Assembly (NCBI GenBank): GCA_964036045.1
Contig: OZ038381.1
Coordinates: 70,618,242-70,682,241 of the forward strand
Source of the DNA: Eutreptiella sp. 'Long Island Sound 2002'
Lineage: Eukaryota > Euglenozoa > Euglenophyceae > Eutreptiales > Eutreptiaceae
Length of the DNA: 64,000 nt
Reading direction: 5' to 3'
The notes beneath the pieces are model-generated. The model was not told the DNA's origin and did no database searches. It worked only from the letters and a program-made list of their open reading frames with translations. Position 1 is the stretch's first letter, and every line of letters begins with the position of its first letter. Shown one piece after another: positions 42,701 to 54,170 of this stretch. A program made the translations under genes and the position numbers.

Positions 42701-44599
42701 TCCAACACAGTACGCTGCGGAACCAGCTCCGACAATTTTCTCTGAAAACCCGCCTTAAGCGGCCCGTACTGAGTCAGCATTAACAATACGGACGCAAGGA
42801 CCTGTTTGTAATGGTTTGACCCCTTGGGAATTAGAAAACATGTTGCAAGGCTGGGTACACCTCCGCATGGCCAATGTGGCTGGATTGCACAAGTAGGCTC
42901 TGGGGGCCACCTAACCCAGGAGACGTACACACGCTCTGTATCCAAGTAAGCGGTTATGCGCTGACACACGGAATTGACAAACCAATTGGGGATTTTGCAC
43001 ACATCGACCCTGTGACCTCCTTTCCGGATAGAGATTAGATGATGAAGATCGTATACGTCGTCAATGGTCACTACACCCCTGTTCTGCCCTTTCGTTGTTA
43101 CAAGGCTGGAAAGCAGACTTTCATAGAGCTCCTCAGCAAAAGACTCTCCAGGCATAACCATGCAGTGGGGCATAATAAGGCAGCTGCAACGGTGCGTTCA
43201 TCATTCAAAAGTGTGTCCGCCATTTTCAAACTGCCCAAAAGACACAGGACGATCTGCAGTTCCTTAGCAGCTTTCTCTTCAGTCCAATTGCGCTGCCTCA
43301 CAAGGTGGCCTAGGTATAGTAACATAGGGCAGTATTGTGTCAGCAAAACCTGCATGGCTTTCCAGACAGCGTATCGAAGACAATTCCGGCGATTCGCCGG
43401 ACGCGCCACCCCCAGGCAGTGACACTTCCTGTTGAGACGCTGTATGTGGGGTCCCATGCCCAACAGTAGTGCACCTACGGTTATCTCAATGGTGATCACC
43501 TTGGAAAAACAGGGGACAGTCTCACCGCTGCGTAACAAACCTTTACGGAAAAAAGTCACAATTGGCCAAAATGAGCGAAATGTTTGTGTAACACTAAATT
43601 CGTAAGCGTGCCAGAAGCCGTATAATATAGAGTTGGATCGCAAAATTAAGCGGACATTCCCACCCGCTGTTTTTTCAGCATACATCATCTTAGAAATGCG
43701 GTAATGGATGTTCTCGTCACGTAAAGCAGGCACAACTGGCCGGGTGTGTTGACCCAAGTCTCTGGTGAACTGCAGTAGGTTAAGCAGCGAAACGTTGCTG
43801 CTTACCTTTTCTTTGCTTAGGCAAAGAGGCCGCCAATGCGGTCCCTTGGCAGACACATCAAGAATAATATCAAGCAGTGCCCTGATTTTTCGCATAACAG
43901 GCCGTGTGCTTGCAAATTCTAGATCACGCAGGAGGCGGGCAAAGGTTCCCTCAGTGTTCCCCCGCATGCGCGCTACAATAGGAACACGCCTTTCCAGCTC
44001 CTTGAGGCTAGGATGACCATGCCAGTAGCGTGTTGCATCTTGTAGGAGTAAGACGGCCAACGCTGTTGCGTTAAGGCTCTTGTCGTTCGTCTCAGGGTCT
44101 GTGGTGAATTGTTTGTTGTACCAGTTGTCCATCCACAACACAACCCACTGCTGGTGTATTTTGTTCAATGTAGTGTATAACGTGACTGCTGCCCTCCCCT
44201 GCACTGAAGGTGCGGTGTAGGACGCTAGTCCTGACTTTGCCAAAATGCGCCGTTGCGCCCTGCTTCCCTCTATCGCAACAACAGGCTTTGGTTTCCCCTG
44301 ATGAGGACCTGCGCGGTTGCGCATCAACAAATACAGGCGCCAGGCCTTCTCTATCAGAACACCATCCCATCCCTTGCCCTCGGCCGCGATTGTCTTTTCA
44401 ATCTTGCAACGCGGCCTTTGATTTTTGCGAAGACGCAGAAAAAAACAAACAGCAACCGCGCGCCCTCGTCCTCTTGTTTTAGTCCTTCCAACAATTCTTC
44501 TGCCATGTGATATGGCAGTTGCTCTGAGCAGACATTGCTGATTACTGCAGATGCCGCTGCAACTGTTTTCTCGAGGTCGGAAACTTTTCGGAGGGGCAT
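39777..44599 (-). CDS. Unidentified split gene (multi-exon or decayed), minus strand
   Basis: A chain of minus-strand frames looks coding. They are 44599-44354 (start MPLRKVSDLEKTVAAASAV), 44330-43170 (conserved-looking VVLWMDNWYNKQF, DKSLNATALAVLLLQDATRY), then after a frame change 43173-42640 (IPNWFVNSVCQRITAYLDTE, WVRWPPEP), 42433-42128 (acidic/Lys-rich), 41619-41395 (VYYAGPEAVKGLQRLQEK), 41275-40955, 40919-40584 (MCPTWLYEEMACADTLICG) and 40587-40300 (WYFDAHLHHQKRTAG). A Lys/Arg-rich tail ends at 39777. Junctions could be introns or frameshifts. The tail is nuclear-like and basic. No known transposase or enzyme family is recognised with confidence. Palindromic 20-mers flank and punctuate it, so it may be the core gene of a DNA element. 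Confidence 0.45.
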
Positions 44600-44605
44600 T
44601 ATCAC

Positions 44606-45259
44606 TGCGAAAAAAAATTGCCTAAATGTATCATCCTACATATCGCCGTTCGACAAGGTTTCCTGCTTGAAGCATCAACCTGTCACACCGTTTTCGCGCA
44701 ACCAATTATTCAATGATTCGCTGGTCGCATGTACCATTTTTGGTTTACTGTAACTATCTGGTGGTCCCACATTTAATTTGTTAATCATAACTGCTGTAGC
44801 CAGTTGCGGCGGGCTAGCATCGCTGTTGGGCAGTCAGGTTAGCGGTGACCACGGCATGACTAGAGATGCCGGCGGGACCTGTGGGGCCCGCCATGCAGCA
44901 ACGCCGTATCAAAGGGGATGTACATGCTTTGTAGTTGGTGGATCTGCTCATTTCTTGTTTCTATGCGTGTTCATGACCTCTATTGCGCGAGGCCTGGCGC
45001 AAACATCACTAAACATTTTTTGTTCCTCACGAGCCATTCCATGGGCGAGGCCTCGCACATGAAACTACAGTTTCTTTAGTAACATTTATACCTTGAAGGA
45101 TTACCACGTGAAGTATAATGAAACTTCTTTTTATTAATATATCCATTTCTATCACTGCATCCTGATAATGATACAAAGTTACGTGTATATAGACGTCATG
45201 TTTATCTTTTCCTACAACCTGCCTAATGCATTGCGCTGTAGTACATTAATCTGACACAA
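44606..45259. other. Intergenic AT-rich region with palindromes
   Basis: Contains two of the palindromic 20-mers (44983, 45042). No gene is seen. It separates the minus-strand gene from a plus-strand ORF and would hold both promoters if they are divergent genes. Confidence 0.35.
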
Positions 45260-45982
45260 ATGTCAGCCTTTGCGCGAGGCCTCGCGCAAAAAATTGACCC
45301 AAAACAAACCTTTTCGGTAGAGGACCCACGTGTACTGTCACTCCAACGGGAATATTTCTCTCCTGACAATGGTTTACGACATGCTACACATATCAATCGA
45401 AATAATTATTATTTGATGTATTTCGAAACCTGTCCTTTTCCCACCTTTTCCGTTTTTTTTGACCCTGAGCCGCCAAAGTGGCAAGAGGACCTCAAATGGT
45501 TGAATGAAGGTATCCGAGACTTTGTTGACTGACAAGAGAGTCATTCTGATGATAATGGAGGCGCCACCGACAAAGTCACAAAGCTGCAGATCGAGGATAT
45601 CCCTCGGCTTCCCTCCTGCACAAGGGGACCACGTGATGTACATGTCCCACACAGAGGATCGCCGAAACAAGTAGCCGTTTCAAGCGAGCGTTGTGTTGCT
45701 TCAGGCCTGACCATACTGGCTCAAAGAGAGTGTCCAAGCGAGCACACGAAGGAAGGCTCCTTGGAAACCATAAGCTCTGTCATCCTGCGTTGCTATCGAA
45801 CGGACTGGGAGGCATACCTCCTAGAACGCCGCCCTTTTCGAAACATTCCAGAACTCTGCATAGATTCATCCACCGCTCCTATAAATTTCACGTCCATGAC
45901 CAGCCGGGCCTTCCTGGGTTCCCAAGGGATCAACCCTGACGCAATATACAGTTCTGGTTCTTGTCCCATGTTGACGGACTGA
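45260..45982 (+). pseudogene. Unidentified ORF with one internal TGA
   Basis: ATG at 45260 opens a frame whose first codons overlap the perfect palindrome (read as FARGLAQ). It reads DPKQTFSVEDPRVLSLQREY, PKWQEDLKWLNEGIRDFVD, meets TGA at 45530-45532, and continues in the same frame for about 150 codons (VTKLQIEDIPRL, LRCYRTDWEAYLLERRPF, TSMTSRAFLGSQGINPDAIY) to TGA at 45980-45982. The protein character is the same on both sides of the TGA, so this is probably one coding unit with a nonsense mutation, a hidden intron or a recoded stop. No family is recognised. Confidence 0.4.
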
Positions 45983-46749
45983 AAGCATAGTTTGAAGTGG
46001 CTTGAATACCAGCCACGCAGAATTCAGTTACCGTTATATACCTCTCTGCTCTGCAGATTGTCAGCACTGTGCATTGCCAGGGCCACCACACCTCGGGTGC
46101 AGAACAATTTTCTTTTAACTGTCACACCAACAGATCACTTTCTCATTTTTCAATGTGCCAGCGCCTGCAAACCTGCCATTTAAGTTTGCCGACTACCTGC
46201 CAGTAGACACCGAGCATTCAACCAATCAACCAAGTACCTCAGCCAGCCAGCCATAACAAACACATTACTATTGACCGCCATGACACAGTGCTACAGCCTG
46301 CAGTGGGTTTTCTCCACTGAAGTCTCCTCTGGTTTGTTATACTGACAACCAACCGTCCTCTTTCATATGTGTTTTCTCTTGAATATGAACTGAGTGATGT
46401 TTTTGCTCTTCTTTTGGTGCAATGAGGTGCCCTGAACCAAGCTGGCAATGTTTTTCTTTTGAACAACACAGTTGAGGCACAGTCCAACCACCACCTCAAG
46501 GGATGGCACCCAAAGGGGACTGACAGCTAAAGTAGGTCTGTAAGACAGCAGTGCGAGCCCCACGGCCTATGCCCGATTTCTCCACCCTCTTCCCCGTGAC
46601 TCCCATTGGCCTTGACCTCACCAATGCCTCCATGCTTTTCAAAACCCGAAAACCAACATTCCTGCAAATACAACCCTTGGCAACACCATCCAACAAAGCC
46701 TGTTCCTCGTGCGAGGGTCCGCAACTGCGTGGTCCGTTTTGGTGAGTCA
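45983..46749. other. No gene seen
   Basis: Short frames on both strands only. Ends where the G/T-rich LINE-derived block begins. Confidence 0.4.
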
Positions 46750-48266
46750 TTGGTGTTGGTAGTTAGTTTATGTGTGGTCTGCTAGCGGTCAGGTTCCCGT
46801 AGTGGTGTGCTTGGCGTATGGTTGTGTTAGTTGCCTTGCGGTCGTTGTGTTTGCCGATGGGCCCGCGACGTTGCAGCCGGTGATTGCCCATTATGCTGTG
46901 TCGGCCGGCCCTGGTGTGGTTGTGGTCCTGGCGTACGTGGCGGTCCGCATATGGTGACCAGGATGCTTCATGGTGTGACCAACCCTGCCAGGAAGGCACT
47001 GATCTGCTTGTCGTTGTCCTCATACCCTCGCCGCATGCATAACTCCATACCCTGCTCCACTTGGTCTCTGCCAGCGTCGTCGCTCCCGTGTCCCCATGTG
47101 TTTGTAGCGTATGTAGAGCACCGTCGGTGGCAATGTCCCTCCGGTTGGTGTCCCTCCATTCTCCCAGCGGGAGTCTCGGGGCACCTGGTGCGTGTGGTGG
47201 TTTGTACCCCCAGGCGTGCTCCTCCCGTCCCTCCCCCGGAGTCACCGGACCTTTGCTTCCCCACATCACTTTGTGCCCCCCTGGTGCCCGTGCGTGTGTG
47301 CCGTTCACCTCTGGCTGGGTCGTGCCGGTGTCTTCGGGCCTTAGGGCCCCAGGGCACGTTGGGCCGGTATTGCCCTGGTCAGCGGCCCCGTGGAGCTTGT
47401 GGCCTTCACGTCCCTGGCTTACTTGGTCTTCGTTACTGCGTCCAAGTGGATAAAGTTTCTGAATCTTACGCGTGCGGAAGGTTGTGCGATCCAGCTTTCC
47501 TGAGCGTCGCCGGCGGGGTCAGCGGGTAACTACCTGTGTGCTTTGCGGGCCCCCTGGCGCCCGTCCATATGGACTCCGCGTCGAACCTCGTCTGAAAAGG
47601 AGGGAGGGCCTGGCAGCTCGGCTCTGGGGGTTTGTACGCCTCGCGGTGCAATGCCCTGGTCTGTTTTGGCAGTGTTCCGGGCGTTCTCGCGCGGTGGCCC
47701 CCACGTCCCAGCGTTCAGGAGCGTATTGGTGCATCGGGCTTCGCCTTGCATCGGCGTTGATATTCGGGCCCTTCAAGGGAGTGCCCCATCCGAAGGACAT
47801 GCTGGAGGGAAATCATGCTGTGGTTGGCAGGTCCCTTGGACTGTCCGGTACCTGGTCACGCTGTGGCGGGGTTCGCGTGTCGAGGGCGCACTGTGTCGTG
47901 TGTGCAGTCCCCTATAGCGTTTTTGGCGTCCCCGGGTCATAACCTGCCTGACCAGCGTACGTGACGGGTGCCCTTGATGCGTCGCGGGTTCCCTCCAGAC
48001 CACGTCGTGTACGGCATTTGGGACCGGGCGTTATGGGCATCTCACGGGCATGCGTCGTAGCTGAATATCTGAGGCCCCGGTGCGCAGCGTCTGGGCTGAT
48101 GCTGAGGTGGTCTCAATGGTGCCACATCGGTGCCCCACCCTGGTGGGCGGGCGCGGCAGTGGTCTTGTCGGTCGGGCCATGTGGCCGTGTGGTGGCCGGT
48201 GTTGTATGGTAGTTGTCTTGGTGATCCGCGTTATCTGGGGGTGTCTGGGTTGTGGCCCGTCGTCGG

Positions 48267-49345
48267 TCAAGGCATCACGGGGTTACCCAAATGCCGGACG
48301 AGGGCGGTGCGGAGAGTGGCAAAGATTTTGCTCACGAGGGCCGCATGTGCTGCTCGTCCTTCCTCCTCCGTTTGGATGGCGGCTGACACCTGTCCCGCCG
48401 CCAATGCTCGGATCTGATGGATCGCAAAGACGGGGCACAAGTTGTCCGTGTGAGGGGGTTCGCCCGGTTGTGAGGCAGGATGACCCCCGTCTCTTGCCGG
48501 CCATCCAGGTGGAAACTCAATGTCGCTGACCACTCCTTGGTGGGCTGCCACCTCCGTTGGGCCCATCGCCATAGGCAGTAGAGGGTGTGTCCCGGGTGCC
48601 AGGTGCCGGCGCTGCCAGAAAAGATGGCTGTCAGAGGGTCAGGGGGCTGGCCCGGGAGCAGGGGGCTGGGGCCATCTGGCAGGTCCATGTCCCTGAGAAG
48701 CACCGAGTGAAGGGCCTCAGAGTCCCAGCGCTGTTCCAGCGGACGTGGCTGGATCTCGTCCTGGTAGTGGTGGCGGATCTCCAATACCACCATGCCTATG
48801 GTGCTGGGGATGCCGCTCGCCGGAGGCTCTGCGTGTGCCTCTGACCGCACTGTTTGCGTGTATTGCTCCATCATTGCCCAGAGGTTGTGCGCCCCCTCTG
48901 AGGCTGTCTTACTCTCCCAGGACGCGAAGCCATTGTACGGTGGGATATTAACCACATCGTCGTTCCGTGGTGGCTTGGCTCGCGTCCGTCATCCCGGGCT
49001 CGGTGCAGGTCGGGGTTCGGTCAGTGGGGCAATGAGCGTGTGTGCTCAGGCGAGGTGCGTGACCCATATCCGCCCCTGGTCTGGCTGCTGGTGGTTGAAC
49101 CACCAGATATATATGTCGATCAGGTCGTCCTGGGTACGTTGTCCCGGGGTGAGGAGCGCCTGGGGTTGCCGTACGCAGATGTTGGTATCTTCATGAGGGA
49201 TGAGGGCCGCCGTGAAGCGCCGGTAGGGGCAGACATCGTGGCAGTGCGCCCGGAGGTCGCCTAGCAGGTCGTCAGAGGGCGTGCCGTGGTAGACGTCATA
49301 TGCCCTCCGTAGCTCCTCCACGTAGGTGAGTAGGTCATCTGGGGA
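48267..49345 (-). pseudogene. Ulp1/C48-protease-like ORF, second copy, broken
   Basis: Homologous to 14852-15983. It starts near 49345 (LTYVEELRRAYDVYHGTPSD), keeps DDLIDIYIWWFNHQQP and WVTHLA before a stop near 49046, and resumes in the same frame from 48955 (MVVLEIRHHYQDEI; GTWHPGHTLYCLWRWAQRRW). A frame change around 48.4-48.5 kb leads to the ending VRHLGNPVMP and TGA at 48267. Residues kept in both copies include DDLI...WWFN, a His before a Tyr/Gln pair, and WHPGH...CLWRWA. It lacks the upstream ORFs of the first copy. Its function would be SUMO-type deconjugation if truly C48, but the usual catalytic Cys context is absent. Confidence 0.5.
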
Positions 49346-51200
49346 CTGGGGTTGCCTCGCAGGGGGGTCTTACCAAGGAGCTTCTGCTCACCCACCGGCA
49401 GCCCTACTGCACGTGCCCCCACAAAGCAGCTCCCCCACATAGGGGAAGGGCGCGGTCGCCGCGAGCAGTACCCTACAGCGGGTTCTGCCCAGGGAGGTAA
49501 CCCATGTACGACCGAAGTCTGACATTCCTCTCCTTCTAGCGGATGATACGTGGGGGAGTCTCCCATCGCACATCCTCATCAACCTCGAGATTCCGGGGCC
49601 CAGGGGCCTGGAACCGTGGCCAAAGGGCCTGTCCTGCAGGAGCCTCCACCTGAGTTGCTTTTCAGTAGGCGTGAGACGACGTGAAGAAGCACGTGCTACG
49701 GAAATCGCATTCTGTGTCGCGTACTGACGCCGCCTGACTCGGTCCAGCTTGTGCTCTCCCGGGGGGCCGGGGGTTCGAAGTAGTTCGTTGTGGTAGGTTG
49801 GTCGGCTGTATAATGGTAGAGTCTCGGCGTTGTGTTGCGTTCGTCGGTACGGTCGTCGGCGGGCCCGGCGCATCATGGCCTTCGCCAACCCATGGGACGC
49901 CGTTCCCCATTCGACCCTTGCATGCCTGGCTGGTTTGGTGTTGCCCGGCTTGCTTGCTGTCTGTTCAATGTCTGGTTTTCTTTTCTGCAGCAGTTTGGTT
50001 GGTAAATGGTAGTATGAGCCGTCTCATGGTCGGCTTGTGCGGCGTGGTGTTGATTGCGCTGCAGCCCGCGCCAGCGCAGCCGGATGTTGTCCTTTTCGTC
50101 TTCTCGGTTGGTTCTGAGGTTTGTTGTGGCCGGGCTGTCCGATGTGGCGGTCATTGTGTTGCGACCGGGATGTACCCCGCGCGTTGTGTTGGTTCGCCAT
50201 CAACGTGCCCACCAGTGGTCGGCTTGTCCGGGGTTGTCTGGTGGCTCGTATGGGCCTGGCCTGTCGCCTTAGGCCGTCCCCTACGCTGTTTGTTTCCCGT
50301 CGGGTGTGTTTTGTCGCTCGTCCATTTGTGGCGTGTCCGCGTGTGCGGTTGTTGCGTTGTTGCCAGCACTTTGTTTGGTTAGTTTTGCCGGTTGGCCGTC
50401 GTCTTTGCCGCCTAATGGTCGGCTTGCCCTGCTGTCGGATGTGTTGGGCCGTGGTGGCTGTCTAAAGTCGGTTTTCAGTTGTTCCGGTTGCGTTTAGCCG
50501 GCACGGCACACTTTGGTGGTGCGTCGCCCCCCTCATGGTGAAGCGTGCTGTGGCGGTGCTTGGCCTTCCTCTTGTTGGGGCGTGCCCCTGGGGGGAGAAA
50601 AGTTTTGAAAACGGTACCACTGCTGAGAAATGTTTTGAAAGTTGGTACGACATGCCCTGTCCTGCCATGGAGGCAGCGTTACATGCCCGTTACGGTGCCC
50701 GTTACATGCCCGTTACGGTGCCCTTCGGCTTTCCTTTCAGTCTCGCTTGTGCCGATCGTATGTACACCCCCGTTGGTGGTAAAGCCCCTTCAGTCTTCTT
50801 CGGTGCATCCTCGTGATCCCTATGGGAGCCCCGGGTGCTGTGCCTGCGTGGTGGTGCGGTGTTCGTGCTTGTGCCCGCTGGCCAGTTGCCTTGGCTCGGT
50901 CCGCGGGGTGCCAGACTTGCTGCGTTCCGCGTCGTGGCGTGCTTTGCGCCTCCGGCGGTGTGTGAGTTGGTGCCTCAGTGCGGTTGCCGGAGGCCAGGGT
51001 GGCTTGGCTTGAAGGCACGCCGGCCTTCAGCATAGCGTGGCGCTTCCCCGGGCCCCCTGCCGTCATCGCTGCCAGAAGCGTTCTGTGATCCATGTCCTGA
51101 TGTTCAACGTCCCTCAACCTCCTGCCCTTGGCTATAATGACGCGTTCCCGTGGGGGGCCGGCCGCGGGACGCTGCGGGACACGCGCAAGTGAGCAGGCAG
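49346..51200 (-). repeat. LINE untranslated segment matching 17.4-19.45 kb
   Basis: The reverse complement aligns in order with 17.4-17.9 (50.55-51.0 kb here), the 375-bp repeat (49.85-50.05 kb) and 18.99-19.45 kb (49.35-49.78 kb). A short tandem GCCCGTTACGGT repeat (three units) is at about 50686-50722. Confidence 0.65.
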
Positions 51201-54067
51201 GCAAATCACTACGCTCACAGGGGCATCAATGCGTTCATGTCATGTGACAAAGCGTTTCAGAATCCTTGCCACTCTGAAATGAGGGACCGAAAGTATGTAC
51301 AGCAACACATCAGGATTTGTACACATGGGGTTAAGACTGGACTGGGGTAAGGGCATTACAGGACAATAGACACTCAGTCCCAACTCATATCCCAATCCCA
51401 GGTCCGACCCTCTCAGTGGCTGGTGGGGGCGGGGGCTCAAACACAACGCATGCCCTGCTCAGTCCGGACCCTGAAACCCTGCCAATGGGAGAGGTGTCCC
51501 GCCCAGCCACAGGCGAGTTCCTGGGAACCAAGAGGCTCCAAGGCCAACCGACAGTCGCTCCCCATGCTCCCTTAACGGCAGGTCCCAATTCCTTCTGAGC
51601 CAGAGATATGGCCCCGCCATAATCCCTCAGGAGTTGGTAGCTGAAAATGGGCTGTTTCAGCCCAAACTGATATTAGCTCCAAAATTCCCATAATTGACCA
51701 CTATTCTGGACCCGCCAGAGGTAGGGACGAGGCAACTGACCCTATGCCCTTCGAGTACAAACTCCTTGGAGCCCTCACCCAACCTGGTTCCCTCTGAGGT
51801 CCCGGCATCAGGGCAACACGGATGAGTCAAGTGGGGTCATGATGCCAAAATCACCAAAATTGGCGTCATTCTCACGCGTGGCTCGCCCAGCCAAGGTAAG
51901 GCCAATGGCTCACAGGGTAGGAGGCAGAACCTGGGACTTATATCTGAGTGTGGAACTTTTGTTCAGGTCCGGGCTCTCTATGGGCTTAGAGGAATGGGGC
52001 CGCCAATTGACCACACGGAAGGGGGAAATTGGGGTCCCAAAATTGGGTCATTTTGGCTGCTTGAAATGAGCCGAAATTTGGTGTGCTCCCAATAGTATAT
52101 ATCCACGCCGGCTTCGAGATCGGATCCGCCATTCCATACGCGATCTACCAGGAGTCGAACTGAGACTCCCATGCACTTGGCTCTCGAAGATCTCAATGCC
52201 TCCTGGCGTGGTGACGATCCCAATTGGGTCCACAGATGCCAAAATGGCAAAATTGCCCACACTGACTTTGGGCTAGCGCCTTAACGAAGGTTGCTCCGCT
52301 TCGCCCACGTGGTGTGTGAACCATGGGGACCAATGTCCATATCACCCATGTCATATATGGTCCATTGGTCCGAGCGTCCGGCGTGCACGAAGGTTAGAAC
52401 ATGGTGCACGGCGGGCAGCAAAAGTGGAAAATTGCTCAAAATGGCCAAAAATGCGCACACTCATGGTTGGGGCAAATGAGGCACATGCCCGACTTGGACC
52501 AGAGTATGCCATAGGATTGGTATCAAGTCCTATGCGTCCAACATATCTTTTGGGCGTCGCCCAACTCCTCCGGTTTTGGGAATGGCAGGGTCGCCAAGTG
52601 AGTCCCAAATTGCCAACATGGCGGCCACGGTATGCCAATACCAAGAGGAGTTATTCGCCGGGTCCAAGATATGTTGGGCACCGAAGTATGTACCCTCATA
52701 ACATACTTGGGTCATGATGTCAATTGAGCGCAACGTTGAGATACAAGGTCGCCACTTGACATCATGACGGGCCAAAAACGGCGAAATTGGCACAAGCACA
52801 CACAAAAGTGCCTTGAAAGGTGCACAATTATATTATAATATCTTCGGCTTGGATCGTGCAATCACTTAATCCTTCTAAACACAATGACTTGACACCAATG
52901 ACTTTCGATCCCACTTATGTGCTCCACTTGGGGCGCATTCAAAGGTTACGAGCGCTACTTCCCAAGTGGGCACATGAAAATATGGAAAATTGCAAAACAC
53001 ACACCTTGCTCCCAACGCATCGCTTTGGGATCACCACACAAGCTTCCCTTCACGAAGGTTAGGCTTGCAATTGACCGTAAAGAGTATGGAGAAGGGGCTT
53101 ACACAATATGAGGTCCATTGGCGGGTTTGGCTTGGAGCAATGGACCCGCCAAATGGGCACGCAACACAACACATGGCACATACCACATGTTGCCCCAAAA
53201 GGTAGCTCCCCCCATGATATGTCATGCCCCTCCAAGGGCAGAACTTTGTGTCAATCGCTCATAGGAACTCAATGAGAGTTCCTATGCAACACCAACACTT
53301 GCGCGCTACACTCAGAAGTTATCTTAACGCACGCAATGTCATGGCCAAAGAGTTATAACGCAAACTCTACCCTCTTGACCATGATCCATTACACTAGCGC
53401 GCACGTGTGGAAACGCAAGGCATATAAAGCTTCCTAAATTACGTCAGGAGTATTGTGAATACATCCCACGTTTCCTTATCGTCAATACTCGCAAGCGGCA
53501 CGAGATATGACCCTCACAAGTGGCCTCACGAATCAACTTTGTTTTGCCCATATCTCTGAGTCAAATGGAGGGCAAGATAAAAGGGAAGTTGATTCGTGCA
53601 TAGGGAAGCACGTAGGTCCACTCGAAAGAGGTCAAATCAAGTGCGGGGATGTCGAAGTCGAAAATTCGATTTCGACATCCTGAAAAATTCGGATTAAGGT
53701 TGCGAGTGTAAGATGTGAAAATTGCGGAAGCGTCCATGTAGTTCCTGAAGGCTTTGGAGCCTTCGTGACGGATTGCGTTAAAATTTCCATTATAAACAGT
53801 TAAACTGGCGGTTACGGTAAAGTCGCGATCCAACCGCCAGCAGTCAAAGCAGTGAGTATCAGAACGGTAGCGTAAAAATTGACGGAAACAATGTGAATAT
53901 AAAACCCTGTTGATTCCTGATATTCTGATACACAAATCTCGGCTGGCGGTGCCTCGGTTGCCGATGCGGGGCTTCATGGTTCCGGAGACCGGTCTTCCCT
54001 TCCGTACATGGGGTTAGTGGACCGGAGACCGGTTGCATGCCCTAACCTAGCCATGGGATTCTGGGTA
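51201..54067. other. Non-coding region with recurring short motif
   Basis: No convincing gene on either strand. A loose motif of the form GCCAAAA..GGC.AAATTGGC (in either orientation) recurs near 51843, 52050, 52228, 52440 and 52772. The segment 53.4-54.0 kb is AT-rich and would be LTR sequence if the junction at 54068 is real. Confidence 0.4.
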
Positions 54068-54091
54068 CCGCTTCACCCCCCTCCTTAGAGC
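54068..54091 (-). promoter_or_regulatory. Polypurine tract and LTR start, minus orientation
   Basis: On the minus strand, GCTCTAAGGAGGGGGG precedes TGAAGCGG. The same junction occurs at 34878-34899. It lies downstream (minus strand) of the chromovirus pol gene and could mark its 3' LTR, running to lower coordinates from about 54076. The distance from the pol stop (about 1.5 kb) is long but possible. Confidence 0.4.
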
Positions 54092-54152
54092 AAACCCTGG
54101 GGGGGGCTCGATAACACCCATGCATGGCAGTGGGTACCCAGGACCACTTCCT

Positions 54153-54170
54153 GAAGGGGGGGGGGTGTCA
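54153..54170 (+). promoter_or_regulatory. Second polypurine tract with TGTCA, plus orientation
   Basis: GAAGGGGGGGGGG is followed by TGTCACATCTCC starting at 54166, a typical LTR opening, but on the opposite strand to the neighbouring chromovirus and only about 80 bases from the other tract. Confidence 0.35.

Larger units (their letters stand above)
39625..45289. repeat. Dispersed palindromic 20-mer, about ten copies
   Basis: The perfect palindrome TTGCGCGAGGCCTCGCGCAA is at 45270-45289. Near-copies are at 44983-45002, 45042-45060, 42621-42640, 42566-42585, 42023-42040, 41653-41671, 39735-39753 and 39625-39644, with a half-site at 40551-40562. They stand out as GC islands in AT-richer DNA. 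I saw none outside this 5.7-kb zone. They lie at both edges of, and between the coding segments of, the minus-strand gene below. Many complementary changes or single mismatches are present, so the palindromic form seems roughly conserved. Confidence 0.75.
46750..51200 (-). mobile_element. Rearranged, non-autonomous LINE-derived copy
   Basis: The + strand is G/T-rich here, the mirror of the C/A-rich LINE at 1-19 kb, so the element lies on the minus strand. From its 5' side (51.2 kb) it contains sequence like 17.4-17.9 kb, then 18.1-19.0, then 18.99-19.45 (49.78-49.35 kb), then directly the Ulp1-like ORF (49.35-48.27 kb), then 1.5 kb of non-coding DNA. No RT, APE or RING region is present. The order of modules differs from the first copy, where the Ulp1-like ORF precedes the 17.3-19.5 kb segment. 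Confidence 0.7.

Noticed and set aside
43039-43422. Plus-strand ORFs opposite the unidentified minus-strand gene
   Set aside because: They are antisense shadows; the minus-strand frame has the more convincing protein composition.
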